Assembly (NCBI GenBank): GCA_002424605.1
Contig: DIKQ01000005.1
Location: 552,401-616,400 of the forward strand
Reading direction: 5' to 3'
Length of the DNA stretch: 64,000 nucleotides
Source of the DNA: Cloacimonetes bacterium UBA5614
GTDB lineage: Bacteria > Cloacimonadota > Cloacimonadia > Cloacimonadales > Cloacimonadaceae
Part shown: positions 7,376 to 15,762 of the stretch, piece after piece
How the letters are laid out: the number at the start of each line of letters is the position of its first letter
Numbering within the stretch: position 1 is the stretch's first letter
The notes under the pieces: model-generated
Databases searched by the model: none
What the model was told of the DNA's origin: nothing
The model's input: only the letters and a program-made list of their open reading frames with translations
Translations under genes and position numbers: made by a program

Positions 7376-9819
7376 CGCATGACCAAAAACAAGAACAAGA
7401 CGAAGTCAAAATTGAAGTGACGGAAGAAACCGCTTCTGTCAGCGAGGAACAAGTGTCCACAGAGTCCGTCGAGCCGGCGGAAACACAAGAACAAGAGGAT
7501 GTAAAGGTTGAAGATGCACCTCTTGCCGAAGAAACTTCATCAGAACCTGTAGCAGAAGAACCTGTCAAAGCTGAAGAGCAGACCCGGGAACCTGTTACTG
7601 AACCAGTGCAACCTGAAAAGCCCAAAGCAGCCGCAACGAAGCCTGCTCCCGCAACTGAGCACAGCGAAATGATGCAGCTTCTGGAAGAGTCTGAATCCAA
7701 TCTCAAGAAGGGTCAGATTGTCCAGGGAACCGTTGTCAACATTACAGACAAAGAAGTAATGGTGGACATCGGCTACAAATCCGAAGGCGTTATTTCCATC
7801 TCCGAATTTGCCTATTCCGGCATTCCTGAAAAGATGGCAGTTATCAACGTCTTCATCAGCGAAATGGAAGACGGTGAGGGAAAGCTTCACCTTTCCAAAA
7901 AACGCGCAGATTTTATCCTTAATATCGAACTTCTCAAGGAGACATTCGAAAAGGAAACCACTGTGTCCGGCGTTATCAGGCGCAGAGTAAAGGGCGGCAT
8001 GATTGTTGACGTGCTTGGCATTGAAGCTTTCCTGCCCGGTTCCCAGATGTCTCTCAAACCAATCCCCAATCTTGACCAGTTCATCGGCAAGGAAATGACC
8101 TTCAAAGTGGTCAGCCTTGACCTGGAAAGACGCAACATTATCCTTTCCCGCAAAAAAGTGCTGGAAGAGGAAATGCTGTCCAAACGCACAGAACTGCTCT
8201 CCCACATTGAGATTGGCGCAGAACTGGAAGGTGAGGTTAAAAACATCACCCAATACGGCGCTTTTATCGATTTGGGCGGAATCGACGGACTGCTGCATCT
8301 TTCTGATATGTCCTGGGGCAAGATAAACCATCCTGCAGAAATGCTCAACATCGGCGACAAGCTGAAGGTAAAAGTCACGCATTATGACCCGGAAACCGGT
8401 AAGATTTCCCTGGGTCTCAAGCAACTGGTCCCTCATCCATGGGAACACATTGAAATCAAATACCCCGAAGGAACCAGGGTCACCGGCAAAGTCGTCAGCG
8501 TAAAATCCTACGGCGCATTCGTAGAGATTGAGCCCGGTGTGGAAGGCCTTGTCCACATCTCCGAAATGTCCTGGACCAAGAAAATCACCGACGCCCGCCG
8601 TGTCCTCAAGATGAACGACACTGTGAATGCCATCGTGCTGGAACTGGACAAGGAAAACAAGCGGATATCCCTGGGTATGAAACAGATGGAAGCCAATCCC
8701 TGGCTAACCATCGAAGACCGTTATCCCGTAGGCGCAGTGCTCAGACGCAAAGTCAAGAGCCTGACAACCTTCGGCGCCTTTGTCGAAATCGAGGAAGGCA
8801 TCGACGGCTTGATTCATATCTCAGATATCAGCTGGACCAAGAGAATATATCATCCGAAAGAAGTATATAAAAAGAACCAGGAAGTGGAAGCCATCGTGCT
8901 CACCATTGACCGTGCCCTGCACAGAGTCGCCCTGGGCGTCAAACAGCTCAGAAGCGACCCCTGGGAAAACCTTCCCACCAGACTACCTGTCAATACGGAA
9001 ATCAAGGGCAAAATCAGCAAGCTCATCCCCAAGGGTGTCTTGGTTGATGTTACCGTTGATGATTACATAGTGGAAGGTTTCGTCCCCATCTCCCATCTGG
9101 CGATTCCCAAGCTGGAGCACTCCGAAGACGCCTTCCACATTGGTGAGGAGCTTCCCCTGAAAGTCATCGAACTGGATACCGACAACCGTCGCCTTATCCT
9201 CTCTGTCAAAGCCTTCTTCTTCTCACGCGACCCCAAGCTGCAGGAAGAATACATCACCCTGCACGAGCAGTATATCCGTGACAGGATTGCCCGCCAGCAG
9301 AAGAAAAAAGCCGAGAAAGAGGCCAGACAGCGCGAAAAGACCCAGGAAGAGATAGCAAAGGAAGATGCGGAAGAAGCCGCTATGGAACAGAACGAAGAGC
9401 AGGATACTGTCCTCGAGACCGTTCCCGAAATGGAGACTCCCGTTGAACAGCCGGCTGAAGAAGCAGTTCAGGTAGAAGAGCCGAAGCAGGAAGAGACTGC
9501 AGTTCCGGAACCTGTGATTGAAGAAGTCCCTGCCCCTGCAGAGGAAACAGCTCCCGCACCGGAACCGGAAGTCAAAGAAGAGACTCAACCCGAGCCCGAA
9601 CCCGTAGCTGAAGAGACTCCTGCCCCTGCCCCCAAGAAAAAGGCAGCCCCCAAGAAAGCTAAGACAGATGATGCTGAGCCGGTCAAGGAAAAGAAAACCA
9701 CCAAGGCTAAAACAGCTGTCAAAGCCAAGAAAGACGATGCCGAAAAGAAACCTGTCAAAGAAAAGAAAGCCACGACAGTAAAGAAAACTGTCAAAGCCAA
9801 GAAAGAAGAAACCGAATAA
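7369..9819 (+). CDS. rpsA: Ribosomal protein S1 with six S1 domains and long charged tails
   Basis: 816 residues, against about 560 in E. coli. It binds mRNA on the 30S subunit. Residues 1-105 are a low-complexity acidic region rich in Glu, Val, Pro and Ala. Six S1 OB-fold domains follow, beginning at about 110, 195, 280, 365, 450 and 540; domains 3-5 are the most canonical (YGAFIDLGGIDGLLHLSDM, FGAFVEIEEGIDGLIHISD). After residue 640 there is a charged helix, then a Glu/Pro-rich stretch, and finally an Ala/Lys-rich tail with repeated KAKK and VKEKK, resembling histone H1-like tails. AAGGAGGA precedes the ATG. The tails are not part of the conserved family and their function is unknown; the basic end could add nonspecific RNA or DNA binding. 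Confidence 0.93.
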   Translation: MLTHDQKQEQDEVKIEVTEETASVSEEQVSTESVEPAETQEQEDVKVEDAPLAEETSSEPVAEEPVKAEEQTREPVTEPVQPEKPKAAATKPAPATEHSEMMQLLEESESNLKKGQIVQGTVVNITDKEVMVDIGYKSEGVISISEFAYSGIPEKMAVINVFISEMEDGEGKLHLSKKRADFILNIELLKETFEKETTVSGVIRRRVKGGMIVDVLGIEAFLPGSQMSLKPIPNLDQFIGKEMTFKVVSLDLERRNIILSRKKVLEEEMLSKRTELLSHIEIGAELEGEVKNITQYGAFIDLGGIDGLLHLSDMSWGKINHPAEMLNIGDKLKVKVTHYDPETGKISLGLKQLVPHPWEHIEIKYPEGTRVTGKVVSVKSYGAFVEIEPGVEGLVHISEMSWTKKITDARRVLKMNDTVNAIVLELDKENKRISLGMKQMEANPWLTIEDRYPVGAVLRRKVKSLTTFGAFVEIEEGIDGLIHISDISWTKRIYHPKEVYKKNQEVEAIVLTIDRALHRVALGVKQLRSDPWENLPTRLPVNTEIKGKISKLIPKGVLVDVTVDDYIVEGFVPISHLAIPKLEHSEDAFHIGEELPLKVIELDTDNRRLILSVKAFFFSRDPKLQEEYITLHEQYIRDRIARQQKKKAEKEARQREKTQEEIAKEDAEEAAMEQNEEQDTVLETVPEMETPVEQPAEEAVQVEEPKQEETAVPEPVIEEVPAPAEETAPAPEPEVKEETQPEPEPVAEETPAPAPKKKAAPKKAKTDDAEPVKEKKTTKAKTAVKAKKDDAEKKPVKEKKATTVKKTVKAKKEETE

Positions 9820-9822
9820 GAT

Positions 9823-11196
9823 ATGTCCATACACCAACAATTGTCCGATACGGCGGCTCTCAGGAGCCGTCGTTTTTTGTTGGGCGCTGATTTCCTGATA
9901 CCCTTTCTGCTCCTGATTGCCACCGTTATCGTTTTCAGGAAGACCGAGCTTGATATCACCATCCAGAAGCTTTTTTACCAGCCCCAATCCGGCTGGTTCC
10001 TCAAAGACATGCCGCTATTCCGCCTTCTTTACCATTACGGCAACCTGCCTGCAATTATCATTTCCATCGCCGGACTCGTACTGCTCGGTCTCAGTTACCA
10101 GGCAATGAAGTGGGCAAAGTGGCGCAAGATTGGACTGTTCCTGGTCCTTGCCATGCTGCTGGGTCCCGGACTGGTCATCAATACAGTTCTCAAGGACCAT
10201 TGGGGCAGGCCCCGTCCCCGCAACATCAGGGATTTCGGCGGTAAATATGCCCATGAAAAGGTCCTTTCCATAGACCCGGAGAGCCCCGGCAAATCCTTCC
10301 CCTGCGGTCATGCCTCCATGGGTTTCTACCTTTTCATACCCTGGTTTGTCCTGCGTAAAAAAAAGTCCATCTGGGCTGCCGTATCGCTCGCATCGGGCAT
10401 CGGTCTGGGACTGGCAATCGGCGTAGCCAGAATTGCCCAGGGCGGTCATTTTGCCAGTGATGTGGTGATTGCGGGACTGTTGGTTTATCTGATTGGCGCT
10501 TCCATCTATGATTTGCTGAAGTTCAAAAAAGCGCTCTGGTATTATCCCAAAGCCGGCTCCATCGACCGCAGGCAAAGGTCTATGGTATCTGCCGTCGTTC
10601 TGGTGATGATTGCCCTTGCCCTGCTCAGCGTGGCTGTGGCAACACCTTATACCAAAAACAAGATCCATCTCCCGGTAGTATATATGATGCAGGACAATGC
10701 CTACCCGAAGGTAAACCTTTCCCTCTACAATGCGGATATGACGCTCACCCCTTCCAACGACTTTCATATTGAATGGGAGGCGCAGGGCTTCGGATTTCCC
10801 CGCAGCAAGCTGGTTACGGCTTTCTCCGAGGAAGCCCGCAACGACACTGTGTTTATCAGTTACACCCAGCTGAAGAAAGGCATGTTCACCGAACTGGAAA
10901 ACAAAGTTCGTCTGCTTTATCGCTTTGATACTCCCGGAGGCATCGACCTTAAAATCAACAAGGGAACCGCTGTTCTCGCCTTTCCGGACACGCTTGTCAG
11001 CTTTGCCCTTCGCGTGGAGATTGAAAAAGGCACCCTGGAGCTTGACCTGCCTTCCGCCTTCAAACCGCGCATCAAGCTGAGGGGTGAATTTACGCTGGAT
11101 GACAGGACCGGATTCAATGACGAGGACGGCATTTACATCAATGAGGACTTCAGGCTGGACCTCGTTGTCAAACAGGGCACCATCATCCTGCGCTGA
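9823..11196 (+). CDS. PAP2-family membrane phosphatase with C-terminal extension
   Basis: 457 residues. Residues 1-230 form a six-helix PAP2 phosphatase with the three catalytic motifs: K124xxxxRPRP (KDHWGRPRP), PCGH at 160-163 (PSGH in most members, with the Ser replaced by Cys) and R203xxxxxH209xxxD213. Such enzymes remove phosphate from lipid A, undecaprenyl diphosphate or phosphatidylglycerol phosphate; which one cannot be told here. After a further transmembrane helix at about 255-280, residues 285-457 form a predicted beta-rich extracytoplasmic domain of unknown function, ending in parallel strands (LPSAFKPRIKLRGEF). It starts 3 bp after rpsA with no clear SD, so it may be translated by coupling. 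Confidence 0.85.
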   Translation: MSIHQQLSDTAALRSRRFLLGADFLIPFLLLIATVIVFRKTELDITIQKLFYQPQSGWFLKDMPLFRLLYHYGNLPAIIISIAGLVLLGLSYQAMKWAKWRKIGLFLVLAMLLGPGLVINTVLKDHWGRPRPRNIRDFGGKYAHEKVLSIDPESPGKSFPCGHASMGFYLFIPWFVLRKKKSIWAAVSLASGIGLGLAIGVARIAQGGHFASDVVIAGLLVYLIGASIYDLLKFKKALWYYPKAGSIDRRQRSMVSAVVLVMIALALLSVAVATPYTKNKIHLPVVYMMQDNAYPKVNLSLYNADMTLTPSNDFHIEWEAQGFGFPRSKLVTAFSEEARNDTVFISYTQLKKGMFTELENKVRLLYRFDTPGGIDLKINKGTAVLAFPDTLVSFALRVEIEKGTLELDLPSAFKPRIKLRGEFTLDDRTGFNDEDGIYINEDFRLDLVVKQGTIILR

Positions 11197-11268
11197 CCGA
11201 TTTTTCTTTACAGCAAACAGACCTTACGGTAATTTGAAACAAAACTTACTTTAGAATAAGGAGTTAAA

Positions 11269-11880
11269 ATGAAAAAAGGAATCGTAATCCTGATTGTAGC
11301 AGTAGTCCTCATCATCGGCATCATCGGCTGGGTGGTTGGCAAATACAATATGATGGTCAAATCCCGGGTTGACGTGGAAAACCAGTTTGCCCAGGTGCAG
11401 GCAGCTTACCAAAGACGATTTGACCTCATCCCCAATCTGGTGGAAACCGTCAAAGGCGCCGCCAACTTTGAAAGGAATACCCTCACCGACGTGATTGAAG
11501 CCCGCTCCAAAATGGGCGGAACCATCCAGCTTCCCAAGGAAGCCATCACAGACCCCAACGCCTTTGCCAATATGCAACAGGCCGCTGACGGACTCAGCTC
11601 TGCCCTCTCCCGCCTTATGGTCGTGGTGGAGCGTTATCCCGAGCTGAAAGCCAACCAGAATTACCTCAACCTGCAGGAACAGCTGGAAGGCACGGAAAAC
11701 CGCATCAACCAGGAACGCCGCCTCTATAACGATGCTGCGGCAAAGTTCAACAAACTGGTCATCACCTTCCCCAATGTCTTCTTTGCCCGCATGTTCAACA
11801 TCCAGCCCGCAGAGCTGTTCAAAGCCGCGGAAGCTGCAGAGCAGGCTCCTGCCGTCAATTTCGGCGAAACAGGTGTCTAA
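11269..11880 (+). CDS. LemA family protein
   Basis: 203 residues. One N-terminal transmembrane helix (residues 4-24) is followed by the four-helix LemA domain with the family signature VDVENQFAQVQAAYQRRFDL, then IPNLVETVKG and FPNVFFARMF. The family is widespread and membrane-anchored; its biochemical role is poorly defined. The LemA partner often found next to it (a TPM/YgcG protein or a peptidase) is absent here. AAGGAG precedes the ATG and a strong terminator follows, so it is probably monocistronic. Confidence 0.93.
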   Translation: MKKGIVILIVAVVLIIGIIGWVVGKYNMMVKSRVDVENQFAQVQAAYQRRFDLIPNLVETVKGAANFERNTLTDVIEARSKMGGTIQLPKEAITDPNAFANMQQAADGLSSALSRLMVVVERYPELKANQNYLNLQEQLEGTENRINQERRLYNDAAAKFNKLVITFPNVFFARMFNIQPAELFKAAEAAEQAPAVNFGETGV

Positions 11881-11903
11881 GCAGGTTTCATCATAATTTC
11901 ATA

Positions 11904-11930
11904 CCCGGCAGTCTTCTGCCGGGTTTTTTT
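11904..11930 (+). terminator. Rho-independent terminator after lemA
   Basis: The stem CCCGGCAG/CTGCCGGG (11904-11911 with 11916-11923) has a TCTT loop and is followed by seven T. Confidence 0.93.
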
Positions 11931-11947
11931 ATGTCCGGGATTTGCTG

Positions 11948-12062
11948 TTGCCTGCTTCTTCCTTTATGAGATGTCCCGAAGATGCCGCGGAGATGACCGG
12001 GTTTTCTTCGGGAGGCTTCGGCACATCTCCGCGACATCTCATAGAGGAAGGAAAGGGGAGGG
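11948..12062. repeat. 11-bp-phased palindromic intergenic element, family A copy 2
   Basis: Seven 11-bp units from 11970 to 12046: GATGTCCCGAA, GATGCCGCGGA, GATGACCGGGT, TTTCTTCGGGA, GGCTTCGGCAC, ATCTCCGCGAC, ATCTCATAGAG. The outer arms TGCCTGCTTCTTCC and GGAAGGAAAGGGGAGG lengthen the inverted repeat. It sits between the converging terminators of lemA and the sppA-like gene. Confidence 0.9.
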
Positions 12063-12075
12063 ATTGTCAGCGGTA

Positions 12076-12106
12076 AAAGAAAAAGCCCGGAACTGAGCCC
12101 GGGCTT
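12076..12106 (-). terminator. Rho-independent terminator of the sppA-like gene
   Basis: Read on the minus strand, AGCCCGG/CCGGGCT (12099-12105 with 12084-12090) is followed by TTTTTCTTTT. Confidence 0.88.
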
Positions 12107-12130
12107 TGCTATGCTTAATTGAGTTATATG

Positions 12131-14587
12131 TTACTGATTGGCAATCGCGTCCAGTTCAAAAGGTGTGGCAAACAACACCTTTTCGCCCTGATACTGCAGC
12201 CAGCGGTCATACAAGCTGAGGAAACCGCCTGTTTCGCTGATAACGTTTCCGAATGGAAGCATGGACATCAGGGGCTGCATTTCCACTCCGATGCTCATCT
12301 TGTCGCCTCTGGAGGCGTCCACCAGCATAATGTCATGCTTGACTTTTGCCAGTTCCTTTATCTTTGCCACAGCTTCCTTCATACCGCCCAGCTCATCCAC
12401 CAGGCCGATGTCCTTGCCCTGCACGCCTGTCCAGATTTTACCCTGGGCAATGGGTTCAACTTCTGAAAACTCCATGCTTCTGCCACGGGCAACCTTGCTG
12501 ACAAAATCGTGGTAGGTCCTGCCAATCATGCTGGTAAAGATTTCTTTTTCCTCTTCCGTCCACTGGCGGTTCATGCTGCCGAAATCGCTGTGCCTGCCTT
12601 TCTTGACCGTATCCCAATTGACGCGGACCTTCTGAAACAGACGCTCTGCATTGAAAGTGATGCCGATAACGCCGATGCTGCCTGTGATGGTGGCAGGGTC
12701 GGCAATGATGTGGTCTGCGTTGCAGGCGATGTAATATCCGCCGCTGCCGGCAACGCCTGCCATGGTTACGACCACCGGTTTCTTGTTTTCGGTCCTGGCA
12801 AGCTCGATTTCGTGCCAGATGATGTCGCTGGCCTGAGCGCTGCCGCCGCCGCTGTCAATCCTGAGGATGATGCCCTTGTATTCGGGGTTCTTGCGGGCTT
12901 TGCGGATGATGTCAACCGTGGTCTGGTGCGAAATGTTCTTGCCGGCGGGACCGCTGCCCATCACGATATTGCCCTGGGCGTAAATGACTGCGATTTTTTC
13001 CTGTTTGGGATGTGACCAGTCATAATTTAGATAGTCGGCAAGATGAGAGGATTTGGCGCTTGTTTTGAATTCCTTCTTCAGTTCATCCTCCAGCTGGGAT
13101 TCGTAAACCAGCATATCGACCAGGCCTGCATTCAGGGCGTCTTCAGCAATGTAATAGGGACCTTCGTCAATGGTGGTGCGAACGTCTTTTGCCAGCTTGA
13201 CTCCGCGTCCGGTTTCAATCAGGGAGCACATCTGGCTGTACAAATCATTCAACAGGGATTCATACATGGCGCGCTCTTCGGGAATCATCTCCGTTTCGGA
13301 GAACATATTGCCCGCGGTTTTGGTGGGATGGCTGCGGAAGTTGTAAACATCTATTCCCAGCGCATTGAGCGTGCCCTTGATGTAAGGGGACTGCACCGCT
13401 ATCCCGCGCAGGTCCACTCCGCCCATGGGGTTCAGGTATATTTTATCCGCTACTGCGGCTGCAAAGATGTAGTCGCCGTTGCTCATGTTGTTGTAATAGA
13501 ATACCACCGGTTTGCCGCTGGTCTTGAAGTCCTTTATCTCGTTTATCAGTTCCTGTTTCAAAGCCATGGAAGCTGTGAAATTCCTGTTCGCAAAGAGCAG
13601 TCCGGAGACGGCAGGGTCGGTCTTTGCCTTGCGTAACAGATAAATCAGTGTCTCCACGCTGGTCTGGTTGTTGTCAAAAATCATGATGGGACCGATGTTG
13701 AAAGAAGGAGCTTTGTAGGTGACAACGTTCTTTTTAACCGGAACGGCATACCACTTGGGGGGAACGACACCGAGGAAAGGAAGATATTCCTTGCTGCCGG
13801 CGAAAGCATAGCCCACGCCATAGCTGTCATCGCTGTCACTGTGATAGTCCGAGCCCAGCAGCAGGTTCTTTAGCCCCACTCCGAAGCTTAGCATGGCGGT
13901 CTCACTTTCCAGGTCGTAATTTGCCTTGAACAGCAATCCGTTCATAAGCTGGGTGCTGATGCCCAAAACCGGTTTGAAAGCGGTGTAATCACCCTCTTCC
14001 TTGCCATACTTCAGGTCGGCAGTCAGCTCCACCTTGTGGGCTATTTTGCTGTCCATCAAAGCCAGCGGACGGACTCCCAACCCGAATTGATAGTTGGGTG
14101 ACTGTTTGTAGGGATTGTCCCAGGTGAAGCCAAAAGAGGCAAGGTTGAGCGGACGGTAGAGCACGCCGTTCTTGAAACTACCCTTGCTGAATTCGTTGTT
14201 CACCCACTGGTAGGTGGTTCCGGTGTAGAGGTTGGGAAATTTGAAGACGGAAAATGTCTCGGTTCCGGTGGCAAGCGTGTGCACGCTCTGGTCTTTCCAA
14301 CTGCCGTTCTTCCAGATTTCGTCCTTTTCATAAACATAGCTGAGGCCTTTGGTATTGACCGTCAGCCAGTAATGGTCCTTCAGTTCGTCATTGTTGTAAA
14401 GGTGCATCCAGCCGATACCTTCCGAATTGCCATAACCCAATGAGGCGGGATTTACCAGCGGAGCAAAGAAATTATCAGTATTGGCAATGCTGTGGTTGAG
14501 TCCGCCGATATAACCGCCAATCTGGGCGCTCAGCGAACCTGTTATCAAAATCAGTAGCATGCATAGAAGCATGAAGTTCTTTTTCAT
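12131..14587 (-). CDS. Outer-membrane barrel-like domain fused to signal peptide peptidase SppA
   Basis: 818 residues from the ATG at 14587, which has AGGAGGATACG upstream. A signal peptide (1-22) is followed by about 280 residues that look like an outer-membrane barrel: LVNPASLGYGN near the start (as in PorV/UPF0164 proteins) and many alternating amphipathic strands. Residues from about 300 match the 67K-type SppA with two S49 domains. The general-base Lys is K423 (HPTKTAGNMFSE) and the nucleophile is S615 (GVAGSGGYYIACNADHI), followed by the GSIGVIG block. SppA normally degrades leftover signal peptides at the inner membrane; here the enzyme may sit at the outer membrane or be tethered by the extra domain. 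The peptidase assignment is firm; the barrel nature is inference from strand pattern. Confidence 0.87.
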   Translation of the reverse strand: MKKNFMLLCMLLILITGSLSAQIGGYIGGLNHSIANTDNFFAPLVNPASLGYGNSEGIGWMHLYNNDELKDHYWLTVNTKGLSYVYEKDEIWKNGSWKDQSVHTLATGTETFSVFKFPNLYTGTTYQWVNNEFSKGSFKNGVLYRPLNLASFGFTWDNPYKQSPNYQFGLGVRPLALMDSKIAHKVELTADLKYGKEEGDYTAFKPVLGISTQLMNGLLFKANYDLESETAMLSFGVGLKNLLLGSDYHSDSDDSYGVGYAFAGSKEYLPFLGVVPPKWYAVPVKKNVVTYKAPSFNIGPIMIFDNNQTSVETLIYLLRKAKTDPAVSGLLFANRNFTASMALKQELINEIKDFKTSGKPVVFYYNNMSNGDYIFAAAVADKIYLNPMGGVDLRGIAVQSPYIKGTLNALGIDVYNFRSHPTKTAGNMFSETEMIPEERAMYESLLNDLYSQMCSLIETGRGVKLAKDVRTTIDEGPYYIAEDALNAGLVDMLVYESQLEDELKKEFKTSAKSSHLADYLNYDWSHPKQEKIAVIYAQGNIVMGSGPAGKNISHQTTVDIIRKARKNPEYKGIILRIDSGGGSAQASDIIWHEIELARTENKKPVVVTMAGVAGSGGYYIACNADHIIADPATITGSIGVIGITFNAERLFQKVRVNWDTVKKGRHSDFGSMNRQWTEEEKEIFTSMIGRTYHDFVSKVARGRSMEFSEVEPIAQGKIWTGVQGKDIGLVDELGGMKEAVAKIKELAKVKHDIMLVDASRGDKMSIGVEMQPLMSMLPFGNVISETGGFLSLYDRWLQYQGEKVLFATPFELDAIANQ

Positions 14588-14763
14588 CGTATCCTCCTGG
14601 AAAACAATCTGAATTATCATTCATTATTGCAAATTATCAGCCAGTCCGCAATAAATGACTTAACTGAATATTTATCAGCTATTTATGTCATATTCACCGG
14701 TCTTCCCGGCTGCCTAAAGCTCCCTGTTTCATATCATAATGATATATCAACCATATAAAAGAT

Positions 14764-14803
14764 AAGACCTGCTCCGTCAAGTTATTCATCTGTTGCAGGT
14801 CTT
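14764..14803. repeat. Inverted repeat / hairpin
   Basis: AAGACCTGC (14764-14772) pairs perfectly with GCAGGTCTT (14795-14803) around a 22-nt loop. It lies in the 507-bp gap between the sppA-like gene and the small barrel gene. It could be a degraded terminator in either direction. Confidence 0.5.
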
Positions 14804-14842
14804 TCTCCTTTCCCTTCTCTTAATTGCAATTCGAAATCCTAT

Positions 14843-14930
14843 CGTTGTTTACTCGATATCCAGTCGATATCCAGTCGAATTGAAGTCAACCGGATATCAA
14901 CAGAATATCGACTTGATATCAATTGATTTT
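14843..14930. repeat. 11-bp-phased palindromic intergenic element, family D
   Basis: Eight 11-bp units: CGTTGTTTACT, CGATATCCAGT, CGATATCCAGT, CGAATTGAAGT, CAACCGGATAT, CAACAGAATAT, CGACTTGATAT, CAATTGATTTT. The left units (ATATCnnGTCG in another register) are reverse complements of the right units (CGACnnGATAT). The words are unrelated to family A but the grid and palindrome are the same. A pyrimidine-rich tract (14801-14820) precedes it. The rest of this gap (14588-15049) shows only a 5-codon ATG-TAA string after AGGAG at about 14959-14985 and no gene. Confidence 0.8.
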
Positions 14931-15049
14931 TATAGTACTATTATGAAGGATTCAATCAGGAGTTTAGCATGAAAGTACACTACTAAAAGCCACCCAAAAC
15001 TGCTACAATGGTGTCAAAATGAATCGGTAATGCCGGGAAAGTTGAAGGA

Positions 15050-15080
15050 TAAAAAAAAGCCCGGACTTGCATCCGGGCTG
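15050..15080 (-). terminator. Rho-independent terminator of the small barrel gene
   Basis: AGCCCGGA (15058-15065) pairs with TCCGGGCT (15072-15079). On the minus strand an eight-T run follows. Confidence 0.9.
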
Positions 15081-15094
15081 AGGTTAGAAGTTGA

Positions 15095-15643
15095 TTATTT
15101 TCCCAAGACGTCGGTGTGATAGAAAATCTGCAGACCGGCTCCGATCATAAGCTTGGTTTCTTCATTTTTACCATCCATATCTCCGCCGTAGTCACCTAAT
15201 CCGAATCTGTATTTCAGCCCCAAATCAAGGTATACATTACGAGCGGGTTGTATCAGATATCCACCTTTCAACTCAAGATAATTGGCACTACCGCTTAGCT
15301 CAAACAAGTCATAATCATATTCCATTCTTGAGTGAAGAAATCCCAATCCTCCATAAAGCTTATTAAAGAAGTATCTTCCGCCTAAGCCAATTTCCATCTG
15401 TGATAGTGATTCATCATCTTGGGACTGATTGATATAGTTAAACAACAGGTCTGCTGATAAGTTATCGATAAAGAAATAGCCAACCTGAGGCATGATGGCG
15501 AAGGTAGTCAATGCTTTAGCATCGCTATCATCTTTTTCACTTGAAAAATAAACCGTGCCTCCCGGGTTGATGGTTCCCTTCGGGAAAGCGCATAGAATCG
15601 ACACGATGGCCAAGACCATCAGGACCAGAATAGCTTTTTTCAT
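15095..15643 (-). CDS. Small outer-membrane beta-barrel protein
   Basis: 182 residues. A clear signal peptide (about 1-19, ending ILCAFP) is followed by about eight amphipathic beta-strands with Gly/Tyr-rich turns (GLGGRYFFNKLYGGLGF, LDLGLKYRFGLGDYG), typical of 8-stranded OmpX/OmpW-size barrels. AGGAGGATTTAA precedes the ATG and a terminator follows directly, so it forms its own transcript. Function unknown; no ligand motif is visible. Confidence 0.8.
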   Translation of the reverse strand: MKKAILVLMVLAIVSILCAFPKGTINPGGTVYFSSEKDDSDAKALTTFAIMPQVGYFFIDNLSADLLFNYINQSQDDESLSQMEIGLGGRYFFNKLYGGLGFLHSRMEYDYDLFELSGSANYLELKGGYLIQPARNVYLDLGLKYRFGLGDYGGDMDGKNEETKLMIGAGLQIFYHTDVLGK

Positions 15644-15762
15644 TTAAATCCTCCTGTGAGATTTGTTTAAGCATCAGGAGTATCGGGATAATTGTCAAGA
15701 AATAAATGCATTTACGTCAGTTTGTGCTGTTTTGGGAGATTGGGTATTATCGGCGTATCTTA

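Noticed and set aside
12119..12466. Several long ORFs antisense to sppA, mutL and others
   Set aside because: They lie entirely opposite clearly conserved genes and lack SD and family features.
14970..14987. AGGAG followed by a five-codon ATG...TAA string
   Set aside because: Too short to support as a gene; could be the relic of a decayed gene.
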